From contig NZ_JAINFJ010000008.1 in NCBI RefSeq assembly GCF_019966595.1, forward strand, positions 140,932 to 204,931: DNA of 64,000 nucleotides. Reading direction: 5' to 3'. A program made the position numbers and the translations under genes. The notes under the pieces are model-generated. The model was not told the DNA's origin, did not search any database, and was given only the letters and a program-made list of their open reading frames with translations. Below are positions 51,416 to 60,837 of the stretch, piece after piece (the stretch's first letter is position 1; every line of letters begins with the position of its first letter). The DNA comes from Oricola indica (GTDB lineage: Bacteria > Pseudomonadota > Alphaproteobacteria > Rhizobiales > Rhizobiaceae).

Positions 51416-51425
51416 GGTTTTTGCC

Positions 51426-51812
51426 ATGGCTTCCCCGGCTCGTTTTCATGCCGTGCGCGATCGCGTCCTAAACGCGAACGATCAGCGGTTTGCCGAGCCG
51501 GTGAAGCTCTTCTTTCTGACCTCGGCGCGGGAGCCGGATCCGGAACGGGAAAACGTCGAGATCGAGGCGCCCTTGCGCACCGAGGCCGACGCGATCCAGC
51601 AGCCTGGGGGCAATCGCAGCGGCGATTGGCAGACCCGGTCGGCATCGGGCGCATCGAGGCTTTCGATCAATCGCGCGGCCTATTCCGGGCCGCTGCCGCG
51701 CAAGGGTGACCGGGTGCGCGCGATATCGCGCCCCGGCGAGCCGTGGTTTGAGGTGCTGTTCGTGGACGATCGCAACCACACCCGGCTCGTGCTTCATCTC
51801 GGGAACCTCTGA
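51426..51812 (+). CDS. Head-tail joining protein candidate (FII-like)
   Basis: The 128-aa protein follows the capsid gene and ends in a beta-rich segment (WFEVLFVDDRNHTRLVLHLG), consistent with small head-tail connectors. Similarity to lambda FII is by position and size only. Confidence 0.55.
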   Translation: MASPARFHAVRDRVLNANDQRFAEPVKLFFLTSAREPDPERENVEIEAPLRTEADAIQQPGGNRSGDWQTRSASGASRLSINRAAYSGPLPRKGDRVRAISRPGEPWFEVLFVDDRNHTRLVLHLGNL

Positions 51813-51814
51813 CC

Positions 51815-52651
51815 ATGTCGATCGCACGCATTGCCGCTCGCCTGGCACTCGTCGAGGCGCTGAAGGGCGCGACCCTGGTCGGAGACAATGTGCATGACAG
51901 CCTGATCGGCGGCATCGAGGCCGACGAGAACGGTCAACTGAACATAGGTGTCGGCGAGAACCGGCCCTTCATCTCGGTCTATTCGGATGCGGCCAAGACC
52001 AATGACGCGGATCTTCGCTCGCTGAAGGAAAACGGTCTGACCGAGATCGTACTCGAGTGGGGCATCGCCGCCGGCATGTCGGTCGAGGACGCCACGGGCG
52101 AGCCGCTGATCGACGAGGCGACCGGGCAGAGTCATGTTGCGGTCGGCATACCGGACACGGATTCCGCCATGGAGTTCGCCCTCGACATGATCGGTCGCCA
52201 GATCGGAGATACGCTGACCGATCCCGACAATGTCTGGGCGGAAATCTTCCGCGACATCGCATCCGGCGGGATTTCCGCCGTGGAGCGCCAGCGGATCGCC
52301 AGCGGGACGGACGGACAGCGCCGCGCCGCCCATCAGATGCGGATCACCTGCGCCCTGATGGACGATCCGGTGAAGGGCGCCGAACTGCCTGAGCCGTTCC
52401 CCCGGCTCTTCGAGATGATGACCGAGATCGGCGGCGAGTCGCTGGCGCGCAGGGACATGATCGAGAAGCAGATTGCGGGCGTGGCGAACGAATTGTCGCT
52501 CTTCCGCCGGCACATGGGCTTCACCGCCGCCGAAGCGCTCAGCCTGGGCGTCGCTCCACTGGAAACCGACGACGGCAGCATCGGCGAACTCGGCGAGGGG
52601 ACGGTCTCGGTCGACAACCATGGCGACCATGTCGTGGAGGCTTCGGAATGA
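51815..52651 (+). CDS. Structural protein of unknown function (278 aa)
   Basis: It lies between the connector and gpV. The N-terminal part (DENGQLNIGVGENRPFISVY) looks beta-rich and the C-terminal third is helical. Tail-terminator or connector roles are possible by position; no family is recognised. Confidence 0.65.
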   Translation: MSIARIAARLALVEALKGATLVGDNVHDSLIGGIEADENGQLNIGVGENRPFISVYSDAAKTNDADLRSLKENGLTEIVLEWGIAAGMSVEDATGEPLIDEATGQSHVAVGIPDTDSAMEFALDMIGRQIGDTLTDPDNVWAEIFRDIASGGISAVERQRIASGTDGQRRAAHQMRITCALMDDPVKGAELPEPFPRLFEMMTEIGGESLARRDMIEKQIAGVANELSLFRRHMGFTAAEALSLGVAPLETDDGSIGELGEGTVSVDNHGDHVVEASE

Positions 52652-53154
52652 TCCACGAGATCGTCGGCATGAAGGTCGAGATCGAGATGCTGAAGACCGC
52701 CTTCGGTAACGCGCTGAAGATCGGTCCGGTCGAGGAAATCGACGCGGAGAAGGGTTACCGGCTGAAGCTCGGCGACGGTCCGGACGGTCCATTCCTGTCG
52801 CCATGGCTGCCGCATCCCGAAAGCGGCAAGTCTTCGGTGCCGCTGAAGAAGGGCGACGTGGTCGGGGTGATGAGCGCCGCCGGCGACATGCGCAAGGGCG
52901 CTGTCTTCCGCGCCGGCTACAGCGGACCGCGGCCAAGTCCGAATGACGACATGGAGGCCAACGTCTTCGACGATGCCGGCGTTCGGGTCACGATCGCGGA
53001 CGGCCTGCTGAAGATCGAGGGCAATGTCGAGATCGCCGGCAATGTCGATTTCAAAGACGGCTACGTCAAATCTAACGGCGTGCCGATCGACGACACCCAC
53101 AAGCATGAAGACGTGACGCCCGGCGCTGCACTGACCGGCGTTCCGGCTGGCTGA
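52648..53154 (+). CDS. Baseplate spike protein V (P2 gpV-like)
   Basis: The 168-aa protein starts with an OB-fold region and ends THKHEDVTPGAALTGVPAG. The His-x-His motif is the metal site at the tip of the gpV needle, where three chains bind iron. It begins the P2-type tail module. Confidence 0.92.
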   Translation: MIHEIVGMKVEIEMLKTAFGNALKIGPVEEIDAEKGYRLKLGDGPDGPFLSPWLPHPESGKSSVPLKKGDVVGVMSAAGDMRKGAVFRAGYSGPRPSPNDDMEANVFDDAGVRVTIADGLLKIEGNVEIAGNVDFKDGYVKSNGVPIDDTHKHEDVTPGAALTGVPAG

Positions 53155-53165
53155 CGGAGCGCGTG

Positions 53166-53561
53166 ATGTCCGATATCGACCGGCAGACCTTCGCCGTCAT
53201 CGATAATTTCGCGTCGGCGCTGCAAGGTGTGGAGACGATCCTATCGACGAGGCTCGGCTCGCGAGTGATGCGCCGCGAATTCGGCGGCGGCGTCGTGGAG
53301 CTTCTCGGTCGCAATGTGACTGCCGCGCTGTTCGCGGCCTTCCAGCAGCTGATCGCCACGGCGATCGATCTTTGGGAGCCGCGGTTCTCGGTGCGGCGGA
53401 TCACGCCGCAGGGCTCGGTCGAGGATATCCGCGCCGGCCGTGTCGGCTTCCTGTTCGAGGTCGACTATCGGCCTCGCGGGCATCTCGGGGATTTCACCGT
53501 CGAGCGGGTCGTTCAGTTCTCGCTGCTCTTTCGCGACGGCATTCAGGTCAACTATTCATGA
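53166..53561 (+). CDS. Baseplate protein W (gp25-like)
   Basis: The 131-aa protein shows the gp25/lysozyme-like wedge pattern: LQGVETILSTRLGSRVMRRE and RFSVRRITPQGSV. It attaches the baseplate wedge to the tail sheath. ATG at 53166 is chosen; a GTG 3 bp upstream is possible. Confidence 0.9.
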   Translation: MSDIDRQTFAVIDNFASALQGVETILSTRLGSRVMRREFGGGVVELLGRNVTAALFAAFQQLIATAIDLWEPRFSVRRITPQGSVEDIRAGRVGFLFEVDYRPRGHLGDFTVERVVQFSLLFRDGIQVNYS

Positions 53562-54463
53562 CGCGCTTTTCCGCCGCCACCCTCGACCTTTCGCGCTTCC
53601 CGGCGCCGTTGGCGATCCGTGGCATCGACTACGAGACGCTGCTGGCCGAGCGCAAGACGCGCTTGGTCGCGCTTTTCCAGGCGCGCGGCATCGAATTCGA
53701 CGTCGCCGATCTCGAGACCAGCCCGGCGGTCATCACCCAGGAGACCGACGCCTATCGCGAGCTCCTGGTCTATGCCGCCATCAATGATGCGGTGCGGGCC
53801 GTGATGGTGGCCTTCGCGATCGGCAGCGACCTCGATCACCTCGCGGCGTTCTACGGCATCGAGCGGCTGATGCTCGATGCAGCGACCTCGACCACACCGG
53901 CGGTCTACGAGACCGATACGCAGTTCCGCCGCCGCGTGCTGATCGCGCCGGAAGCCTTCGCCACGGCCGGTCCTGCCGGTGCTTACGTGTTCCACGCGCT
54001 GACTGCCGATCCGCGCGTCCTCAATGTCGATGTGTGGACGCCAGCGCCCGGAGAGGTGAACGTGGCGATTCAGAACCGGGAAGGGGACGGGACCGCGACG
54101 GCCGACATGATCGAGGCCGTTCGCAGCCATCTGCATCGCGACGACATCAAGCCGCTGACCGATGTTGTGAATGTGCGCTCCGTCGAGATCGTTCCCTACA
54201 CGATCGATGTCGAGGGGTTCTGCCTTCCCGGACCAGATCCGGTGGCGGTGAAGGAATCGATGGAGGTGGCGCTCGCCGCCATGGCGGCAGCCCGGCAGAC
54301 GCCGTCGCGCGACGTGCCGCGTTCGGCGGTCTATGCCGCCGCTCAGGTCGGCCCGCTGGACAAGGCCGTGGTCAACGAGCCGGCCGCCGATATCGCCCGC
54401 GGCTATGGCGAGGTCGCCTATTGCACCGCGATCAACGTGACGGTGACCACCTATGACGGCTGA
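53558..54463 (+). CDS. Baseplate assembly protein J
   Basis: The 301-aa protein has the J-family features: SAVITQETDAYRELLVYAAI-like region near residue 60-80, GSDLDHLAAFYGIERLML and the C-terminal NVRSVEIVPYTIDVEG. It forms the wedge with W and I. The start overlaps the W stop by ATGA. Confidence 0.92.
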   Translation: MTRFSAATLDLSRFPAPLAIRGIDYETLLAERKTRLVALFQARGIEFDVADLETSPAVITQETDAYRELLVYAAINDAVRAVMVAFAIGSDLDHLAAFYGIERLMLDAATSTTPAVYETDTQFRRRVLIAPEAFATAGPAGAYVFHALTADPRVLNVDVWTPAPGEVNVAIQNREGDGTATADMIEAVRSHLHRDDIKPLTDVVNVRSVEIVPYTIDVEGFCLPGPDPVAVKESMEVALAAMAAARQTPSRDVPRSAVYAAAQVGPLDKAVVNEPAADIARGYGEVAYCTAINVTVTTYDG

Positions 54464-55718
54464 GTTCGCCAGCATCCTGCCGTCGTCGGCTTCGCCGATG
54501 ATGCTCGGCATCGAGGAGACTTCGGGCGAGCGCTGGGACGATGCCGATGTCGATATCGTTCGGCGGGCCCGCGATCCCTGGACATGCCCGGCGCATCTGC
54601 TGAACTTCCTCGCCTATGAGCGGTCCGTCGACATCTGGGACCGGAACTGGCCGGACTGGAAGAAACGCTCGGTCATCGCCTCTGCGCCCGCCGATCACCG
54701 GATCAAGGGGACGCTGGCCGGCATCCGGCGCTATCTGGACATCGCGGACGCCGAGCTGAAGCAGCATGTCGTTCCGCCGCAGGGATTCTATGCGTCGCCG
54801 GACCTCACCAAGGAGGAATGGGACGCCCATATCGGCAAGCATCCGAAGATCCGGATCACCCTGGCGCATGGTTACGGCACCTATGAACGGCCGGACGGGT
54901 TCTTCGCCGACCTGTCGTTCACCGACGACGCCTTCAACACCTTCGAGGAAGGCAGGGCGCTGCATGGCCGCCGCGCCTATATCGTGCAGGACGGCGTCCA
55001 GCATCCGTTGCAGCTCTCCGAGGTCGAAACCGACACGGAAAGCCGCGATGGCACCGTGCGCGAACGGATCGTGGTGCCGGGCGTCGCGGCGAACGCGCTC
55101 TATGCCGATGCGAGCTTCGTCGACGACGCCTTCGCCGACGCGACCGATCGCGCGCCGCAGTTCTACACCTTCGCGCTGTCGCGGCAGTATCTGCATTCCG
55201 AAAGCCGGCTGGCGCTGACCACGGTTCCTGTCGGATTCCAGCCACGCGACACGCGGTTCTATCGCGAGAGCGAAAACGGGACCAAGGATTACGCCTTCTT
55301 CGAGGGCGATTTCGCCGGCACGGCCTTCGCCTCGCTCGATCGCGCAGACGAGTTGCTGGCGGACGTTCTCTACCTGCTCGACCCGGAGGTCGCCGTGCCG
55401 CAGGTAGCGGGCATGTCGTTTGCCGATGTGTCCCGGGTCGGCATGGATCATCACACGGCCGAACTGCTGGTCGACTGGAAGGCCAGCGTAAAGCGCTACG
55501 AGGCCTTCTTCGCCGGCGTTTCTTTCACCGAGAACGGGTTTGCCCGGGACGCCTCGCGCGAGCGGCGGGATTTCCTGCTTTCGGCCGTGCACATGTCGAA
55601 GCGGCTTTCCGACAAGGTGCGGGTGACCTTCCAGACCCGGCGCGAGCGCACGCTCGGCGACGGCATTCCACTCGACGGGTCGGTCCGGCTCGGCGACACC
55701 GTTCCACATATTCTCTGA
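54453..55718 (+). CDS. Tail protein I (P2 gpI-like) with a long C-terminal extension
   Basis: The N-terminal about 170 residues match gpI (DIVRRARDPWTCPAHLLNFL, then KRSVIASAPADHRIKGTLAG). At 421 aa it is about twice the P2 length. The extra C-terminal part contains repeated FADLSFTDDAF, ASFVDDAFADA and GVSFTENGFARD segments, which may be an added decoration of the baseplate. It overlaps J by 11 bp. Confidence 0.88.
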   Translation: MTAEFASILPSSASPMMLGIEETSGERWDDADVDIVRRARDPWTCPAHLLNFLAYERSVDIWDRNWPDWKKRSVIASAPADHRIKGTLAGIRRYLDIADAELKQHVVPPQGFYASPDLTKEEWDAHIGKHPKIRITLAHGYGTYERPDGFFADLSFTDDAFNTFEEGRALHGRRAYIVQDGVQHPLQLSEVETDTESRDGTVRERIVVPGVAANALYADASFVDDAFADATDRAPQFYTFALSRQYLHSESRLALTTVPVGFQPRDTRFYRESENGTKDYAFFEGDFAGTAFASLDRADELLADVLYLLDPEVAVPQVAGMSFADVSRVGMDHHTAELLVDWKASVKRYEAFFAGVSFTENGFARDASRERRDFLLSAVHMSKRLSDKVRVTFQTRRERTLGDGIPLDGSVRLGDTVPHIL

Positions 55719-55731
55719 AAGAGGGCGAGCG

Positions 55732-58020
55732 ATGCAACGCACAGTCAACGTACAGACCAATCAGAAGGTCTCGACCCAGGATCTGAACAATTTCGGCGCC
55801 TTCCCGCGCGAATCCTTCGACAACACGGTCGCCGACATGGGCGGCTTCACCGCGCCGCGCTATGTCGGCTTCCAGGTCGAAGCGACCGGCGCGTCGGAGG
55901 TTCGCGTCGGCACCGGCCGGCTCTACAAGCCCGGCGGCGCCGTCTATGGCTATGACGACGAGGGCGGTGCGACGATCGACCTGCTCGACTACCTGCCGGC
56001 GGTCGCCAAGCGCATCGCCACCGTGATCGTCTACGGCAACACGATCAACACCGATATCGAGCCGCGCACCTTCCTGCTCGACGCCGAGACCGGCCAGACG
56101 GAAGGCCGCGAGGTCTCGGTCGAGAACCGGCGCCAGGCCTATATCGACAAGGTGCTCGGCCAGGAGAACGCGACGCCGCAGGAACCGGCGATCAGCAGCG
56201 ACTATTGCGCGGTGGCACATGTGGTCCTGACGCCGGCCGGCATCGAGAGCATAACCCAGATCACCGCCAACCAGCTTCGCTCGCTGCGCAAGAACTACGA
56301 GGAGATCGACGGGATCAACAAGCGGCTGGCCTCGGTCGGCCCGCAGATCGACACGCTGAAGACCGACGTCTCGGCGCTGGCGATCGCCGTGCGCAGCAAG
56401 GCGGAGTTCGTCTTCGTGAAGGACATGGCGCGCGATCTGGCGCGGGTGAAGGAAGAGGTCGGCCTGCCGGACGATTACGTCGCCTATGGCGCGGATCGCT
56501 TCCTCGACACGGATGAGAGTGACACCGACCATCCGGATTTCGATTGCGTGGTCGAGGAGGGCATCCGGTTCCCCTATGCCGCCGAGGCGACCCAGTCGAT
56601 CGCGCTTCTGAACGCGATCGAGCCGCGGGTGGCGGTCAACGACAACATGGCGCTGCCGGCATTCACCAGCGCGACGCGGCTTTCCGTGGTCGGCAAGGAT
56701 GGAGAGCATGCGCTCACCTCGACCACGATCGAGACGGTCGAGCTGGTCAAGCGCACCGAGAGCCGGTCGCGGCGCGTCTATTACGGCGCCGAGCGGGTCT
56801 GCACCAATTCGTCCTGGTGGCGCACCGGCCGATACGATGTCGCCAAGGGCATCTTCATCCGCGACGGCGAGACCTTCGAGGTCGAGAACACGACCGGGCG
56901 GATCGAGCAGGACGGGCTGACCCACTGGGTGCGCGTCCGCCGCTATGTCGAGGAGACCTACAATGAGGTCTACTGGGACCGGCTCGTCGAAACAGAAGAG
57001 GTGGCCGGCGCGATCGTCGGGCAGACCTTCCTGAATTCGCAGGATGGCTGGCTGACCGGGCTCAACCTCTATTTCACGAAGAAGGCCGATGCCGGCGACG
57101 TGCGCGTGCTGATCACAGAAACGGTGAACGGCCAGCCGGCGCTCGACAAGGTGCTGATGAAGAAGACCATCACGCCGGCCAATATCAGCATCTGGCCCTC
57201 TAAGACGGCGATCAGTCTGAAGCCGACCTTCCTCGCCAAGGGCAAGCGCTACGCGATGGTGATCATCTCGTCCGGCGCGCATTTCGTGGCGACCGTGGCG
57301 AACAACAAATTCGCCCAGGGCACGATCTTCTATTCGACGGATGGATCCTTCACCCAGGGCGATCTCTACACCGACCTGGCCTTTGAGACCCAGTTTGCGG
57401 TCTTCGCCGCCCCGATCGTCGATGTGCAGCTCGAGGCGCTGGAACTCACCGGCGGCATCGACGCGATCGACATTCTTGCCGACATGTCGATGCCTGAAGG
57501 AACGCGCATCGAGTTCAGCCTGAAGATCGGCAACATCTGGAAGACGCTGGACGATACCGGCGACGTGAATATCCTCTCGACCCGGCCGTCGCTCGCCCAG
57601 TTCCGCATGCGCTTCATCGGCACGACCGACGTCATGCCGGCGATCGGCCTCGGCGCCGACCGGACCCGGGTGCATCTCTCCCGGCCCGACGATGCCTTCG
57701 TACATGTGTCGGAAGAGCGCGCCATGCCGTCCAATGTCGACACGGTCGAGGTGACGCTGAAGCTTGAGAACTGGGACGATGGCGACCACACCGCCACGAT
57801 CACGGTCCTGACCGGCGGCGCGTTCGACACGGTCGAGACGGCGGACGCGGTGGTCGACGTCGCCGACCCGGACGATCCCGCCGCGGTGATCCGGACGGCG
57901 ACCTTCGGTCTCGCGGGCGCAACCGATTCCTACAAGATCAAGGTCGCTGGCGCGACGACGGATGACACCAAGTGCTTCCACGTCGCCGAGCGCACCGATC
58001 TTGGCTATCTGGCCGCGTAA
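55732..58020 (+). CDS. Large tail/baseplate-associated protein (DUF4815-like, tentative)
   Basis: The 762-aa protein resembles tail proteins annotated with DUF4815: the N-terminus (TQDLNNFGAFPRESFDNTVA) and a beta-rich body with segments such as GDVRVLITETVNGQPALDK. It follows gpI, where P2 has the tail-fibre gene H, so it may be a fibre or adhesin base. No catalytic site is seen. Confidence 0.65.
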   Translation: MQRTVNVQTNQKVSTQDLNNFGAFPRESFDNTVADMGGFTAPRYVGFQVEATGASEVRVGTGRLYKPGGAVYGYDDEGGATIDLLDYLPAVAKRIATVIVYGNTINTDIEPRTFLLDAETGQTEGREVSVENRRQAYIDKVLGQENATPQEPAISSDYCAVAHVVLTPAGIESITQITANQLRSLRKNYEEIDGINKRLASVGPQIDTLKTDVSALAIAVRSKAEFVFVKDMARDLARVKEEVGLPDDYVAYGADRFLDTDESDTDHPDFDCVVEEGIRFPYAAEATQSIALLNAIEPRVAVNDNMALPAFTSATRLSVVGKDGEHALTSTTIETVELVKRTESRSRRVYYGAERVCTNSSWWRTGRYDVAKGIFIRDGETFEVENTTGRIEQDGLTHWVRVRRYVEETYNEVYWDRLVETEEVAGAIVGQTFLNSQDGWLTGLNLYFTKKADAGDVRVLITETVNGQPALDKVLMKKTITPANISIWPSKTAISLKPTFLAKGKRYAMVIISSGAHFVATVANNKFAQGTIFYSTDGSFTQGDLYTDLAFETQFAVFAAPIVDVQLEALELTGGIDAIDILADMSMPEGTRIEFSLKIGNIWKTLDDTGDVNILSTRPSLAQFRMRFIGTTDVMPAIGLGADRTRVHLSRPDDAFVHVSEERAMPSNVDTVEVTLKLENWDDGDHTATITVLTGGAFDTVETADAVVDVADPDDPAAVIRTATFGLAGATDSYKIKVAGATTDDTKCFHVAERTDLGYLAA

Positions 58021-58052
58021 GCGGTCGCGTCTAACAACCGGAGACCGTTCGC

Positions 58053-58238
58053 ATGACCACATCCCGGAAATCGAAATTCACCAATCTCGACGACGACACG
58101 GAATATCGCGTCGAGCTGACTGCGCCGGTCAAGGTCGGCCGCCTGTGGGTGCGCCCCGGGCAGCCGGCGACCATGAAGGGCAAGGTGATCAAGGAAAACG
58201 CGTCCAATGTCGGAATTGCCCAGCCAGTCGCTGACTGA
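58053..58238 (+). CDS. Small tail-module protein (61 aa)
   Basis: A compact beta-rich protein (TEYRVELTAPVKVGRLWVRP) with a good distance from the preceding gene (32 bp) and an overlap with the next. Its function is unknown; small chaperone or baseplate cap are possibilities. Confidence 0.55.
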   Translation: MTTSRKSKFTNLDDDTEYRVELTAPVKVGRLWVRPGQPATMKGKVIKENASNVGIAQPVAD

Positions 58239-59802
58239 GCTTTTCAAGCTCACCAGCAGCACGCGCCTCGACCGGGATCTGCTCGTCAAGATCCTGCGCG
58301 CGATCGACGTGCGCCTGCAGCCGCTCGAGCGCCAGAAGTCCGACCTGGACGTTCTGGCCGATCAGCTGGAAGGCGTCGTGCTGGCGCGGGTGAACGACGT
58401 GCTGACGCCGGGAATCCAGTCGATCCTGACGATCCAGCAGCGCGGTTTCCTGATCGCCAATTCCGAGACGCAGAACACGCTCGGCGTTGATGGCGTGCTG
58501 ACCTTCGTGGTCGGCGACGCCGATCAGCGGGCCAACTTCACGCCCTCGCCATTCGTGGCCGTGACGCGCGAGGCGACACCGGACGACTACGCGATCGCCC
58601 GGACCGTCTCCTATGACAACGCCACCGGCGAATTCGTCTGCCAGATCGTCACGGTCGCGGGCGATCCCGGACCGCATGCGGACTGGGTGATCGGCGGCAT
58701 GTCCGGTGCGACGCTGGCGACGATCGCCCATTTCGAGGCGACCAAGGCGGCGCGCGACCAGGTTCTCGGCGCGCAGGAGCAGGCTGAAGAGGATGCCGAC
58801 CGCGCCGAAGCGGCTGCGGCCGGAACCTCGGAGGCTGCGGCGCAGGCGCATGTCTGGGCCTTCGCGGCCGAGACGGCCGATGCGGATCCGGGCGACGGAC
58901 TTGTCCGGCTGAACCACGCCACGGCGGCGTCGGTGACCGCGATCTATGTCGACAATCTGGTGGCCGGAGGCGGTGATGCATCCGGCTGGCTGGACCGGTT
59001 CGGCGCCAGCACGACGACGGGCGACCGCGGCACCGTCACGCTTCGGCAGGTCGATGACGCCAGCAAGTGGGCCACCTTCCAGGTGACCGCCGGCGTCACG
59101 GACGGGACAGGCTATCGCAAGCTGACCGTGTCGCATCTCGCCGGCCCTGGCGGCTTCGTCGCCGGCAAGCAGCTGGTGTTCGGCTTCTCGCGGTCCGGCA
59201 ATCGCGGCCTCGACGGCGCAGGCACCGGCGACGTGTTCGGACCGGCGGGCGCCACGGATGGCAACATCCCGGTCCTCGATGCGACCGGCAAGGTGCTGAC
59301 CGACAGCGGCGTCAGCCCGGCATCCATCGCGGCCTCCATTTCCGGCCACACGCACGGCACATCCGGGCTGGATGACGGCGCGGTCACCTTCGCCAAGGTT
59401 GCGGCGGCGGCCAAGGCCGATGCGGCGGCGGTGCGCGCCGGCACGGCGTCGAAGCTGGTGACGGCGGAAGCGACGCTGGCGGCGCTCGACTGGGTGACGA
59501 TCATCGACGCGGCGACGCTGGCGATCGATCACAAGGCCGGCATCAATCGCAAGGTGACGCTGGGCGGAGACCGGGTGGTGGGCGCACCGACCAACGCCAT
59601 TCCCGGCGCGCCGCTCAATATCTGGATCGTCCAGGACGGCACGGGCAACCGGCAGCCGACATGGGCGGCGGCCTATGATTTCGGCGACGCGACGCCGCCG
59701 ATCCTGTCGGCTGGCGCCGGCCAGGCTGATGTGGTGATGTTCATGTGTCTCGCCGCTGGCAAGTTCGCCTATATGGGCATCCGCAAGCGGGTCGACGGCT
59801 GA
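58207..59802 (+). CDS. Tail-fibre protein
   Basis: The 531-aa protein has a helical N-terminus, an Ala/Glu-rich linker (EQAEEDADRAEAAAAGTSEA near 195), a beta-rich body and a HTHGTSGLDDGAVTFAKVAA segment near 380, as in fibre shafts. The C-terminus is compact. It is the first of several fibre-type genes in a row. Confidence 0.78.
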   Translation: MSELPSQSLTELFKLTSSTRLDRDLLVKILRAIDVRLQPLERQKSDLDVLADQLEGVVLARVNDVLTPGIQSILTIQQRGFLIANSETQNTLGVDGVLTFVVGDADQRANFTPSPFVAVTREATPDDYAIARTVSYDNATGEFVCQIVTVAGDPGPHADWVIGGMSGATLATIAHFEATKAARDQVLGAQEQAEEDADRAEAAAAGTSEAAAQAHVWAFAAETADADPGDGLVRLNHATAASVTAIYVDNLVAGGGDASGWLDRFGASTTTGDRGTVTLRQVDDASKWATFQVTAGVTDGTGYRKLTVSHLAGPGGFVAGKQLVFGFSRSGNRGLDGAGTGDVFGPAGATDGNIPVLDATGKVLTDSGVSPASIAASISGHTHGTSGLDDGAVTFAKVAAAAKADAAAVRAGTASKLVTAEATLAALDWVTIIDAATLAIDHKAGINRKVTLGGDRVVGAPTNAIPGAPLNIWIVQDGTGNRQPTWAAAYDFGDATPPILSAGAGQADVVMFMCLAAGKFAYMGIRKRVDG

Positions 59803-59803
59803 G

Positions 59804-60433
59804 ATGTATTACGGGTTGTCCTACGGCACGGCGCTCGCGGAGACGGTGTTTCCGGAGATCAAGGCGACCTCCGGCGGCACGTCGCAATGGAACTTTCCGG
59901 GCACCTATTCGGCGTCGCTGCCGTCCGGGATCGAGGCGGGCGAACTGCTGGTCCTGATCCTGATGCATCCGAACGCCTCGGGCGAAATTGCCACGCCGGC
60001 CGGATGGTGGCCGGTCCGCACCGACAGCCGGCTGTCGATCTTCGCCCGCTTCGCCACGGGCAGTAATCCGGCGCCGAGCTTTACCCGGGATGACGGTTTC
60101 TGGGCGCATGTCGTCTATCGCATCGCGGGCGCTGCCGGCGTTGCTGCGACGGTCGCGGCGGCGTCCGGAGGCTATCTGCCGTTGCCTGCGCTGGCCGCGC
60201 CATGGGGTTCGACGAAGAACCTCTGGATCGGCGCGGTCGGACGGCTCGGCGGCGACGCGATCGGCGGGACGCCGGCGAACTATGCGCGCGACCGCGTCGC
60301 CGACTTCTACTGGTCCTGGATGATCGCGTCGTCACGGAAGCGGGCGATCGCGACCGAGACCGGCGGTGCCTATTCCGGCGACAACGACACATACGCCCGC
60401 GTCGCGCGCATCGCCGTGCGGCCGGCGGCATAG
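59804..60433 (+). CDS. Tail-fibre-associated protein (209 aa)
   Basis: It is Gly/Ala/Trp-rich with beta character (AGELLVLILMHPNASGEIAT). The segment resembles phage proteins found after fibre genes in rhizobial prophages. The function is unknown; a tip or surface-binding role is likely from the position. Confidence 0.6.
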   Translation: MYYGLSYGTALAETVFPEIKATSGGTSQWNFPGTYSASLPSGIEAGELLVLILMHPNASGEIATPAGWWPVRTDSRLSIFARFATGSNPAPSFTRDDGFWAHVVYRIAGAAGVAATVAAASGGYLPLPALAAPWGSTKNLWIGAVGRLGGDAIGGTPANYARDRVADFYWSWMIASSRKRAIATETGGAYSGDNDTYARVARIAVRPAA

Positions 60434-60441
60434 GAGGACCG

Positions 60442-60828
60442 ATGGCAGTCGACCAGAACCTTGTCGCCGCAAAAGTCGCGGAAGACCTGCTCGCCGCGAT
60501 CAACCGGCAGAAGTCAAAGAATGACGAGTTCGAGAAATCGATCCTCGCCAATGCCGCGCTGGTGACGGAGACGGCGCGCGCGCTGACCGAGAAGATCACC
60601 ACGGTCATTCCGCTGAAGGAAGACCTGGCGAAGCTCAGCCCCCGCGCCAACGAGGTCGCGGCGGTGGCCGGAGTGGCGGAAGCGGTCGATATCGTTTCGC
60701 AGCATGTCGACCTGGTCCAGAGCGCGGCGGGGACGCTGGATGCGATCCATGTGATCCTCCTGCAGATCGCCGCGGACTATGCCGATCTGGCCCAGAAATA
60801 CGCCGAAGCCCACGCCTTCGACGAATAG
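60442..60828 (+). CDS. Helical tail protein with C-terminal AHAF motif (128 aa)
   Basis: Mostly helical (NLVAAKVAEDLLAAINRQKS), with an AGGAGG ribosome-binding site 5 bp before the ATG. The last 40 residues resemble the end of the next protein, ending AEAHAFDE versus IDAHAFE. A fibre connector or chaperone is possible. Confidence 0.65.
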   Translation: MAVDQNLVAAKVAEDLLAAINRQKSKNDEFEKSILANAALVTETARALTEKITTVIPLKEDLAKLSPRANEVAAVAGVAEAVDIVSQHVDLVQSAAGTLDAIHVILLQIAADYADLAQKYAEAHAFDE

Positions 60829-60837
60829 GAACACCCC

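Noticed and set aside
55525..58062. Very long minus-strand open frame (845 codons) opposite gpI and the large tail protein
   Set aside because: It mirrors the GC-rich third positions of the plus-strand genes, is rich in Arg, Asp and Gly, and has no motif.
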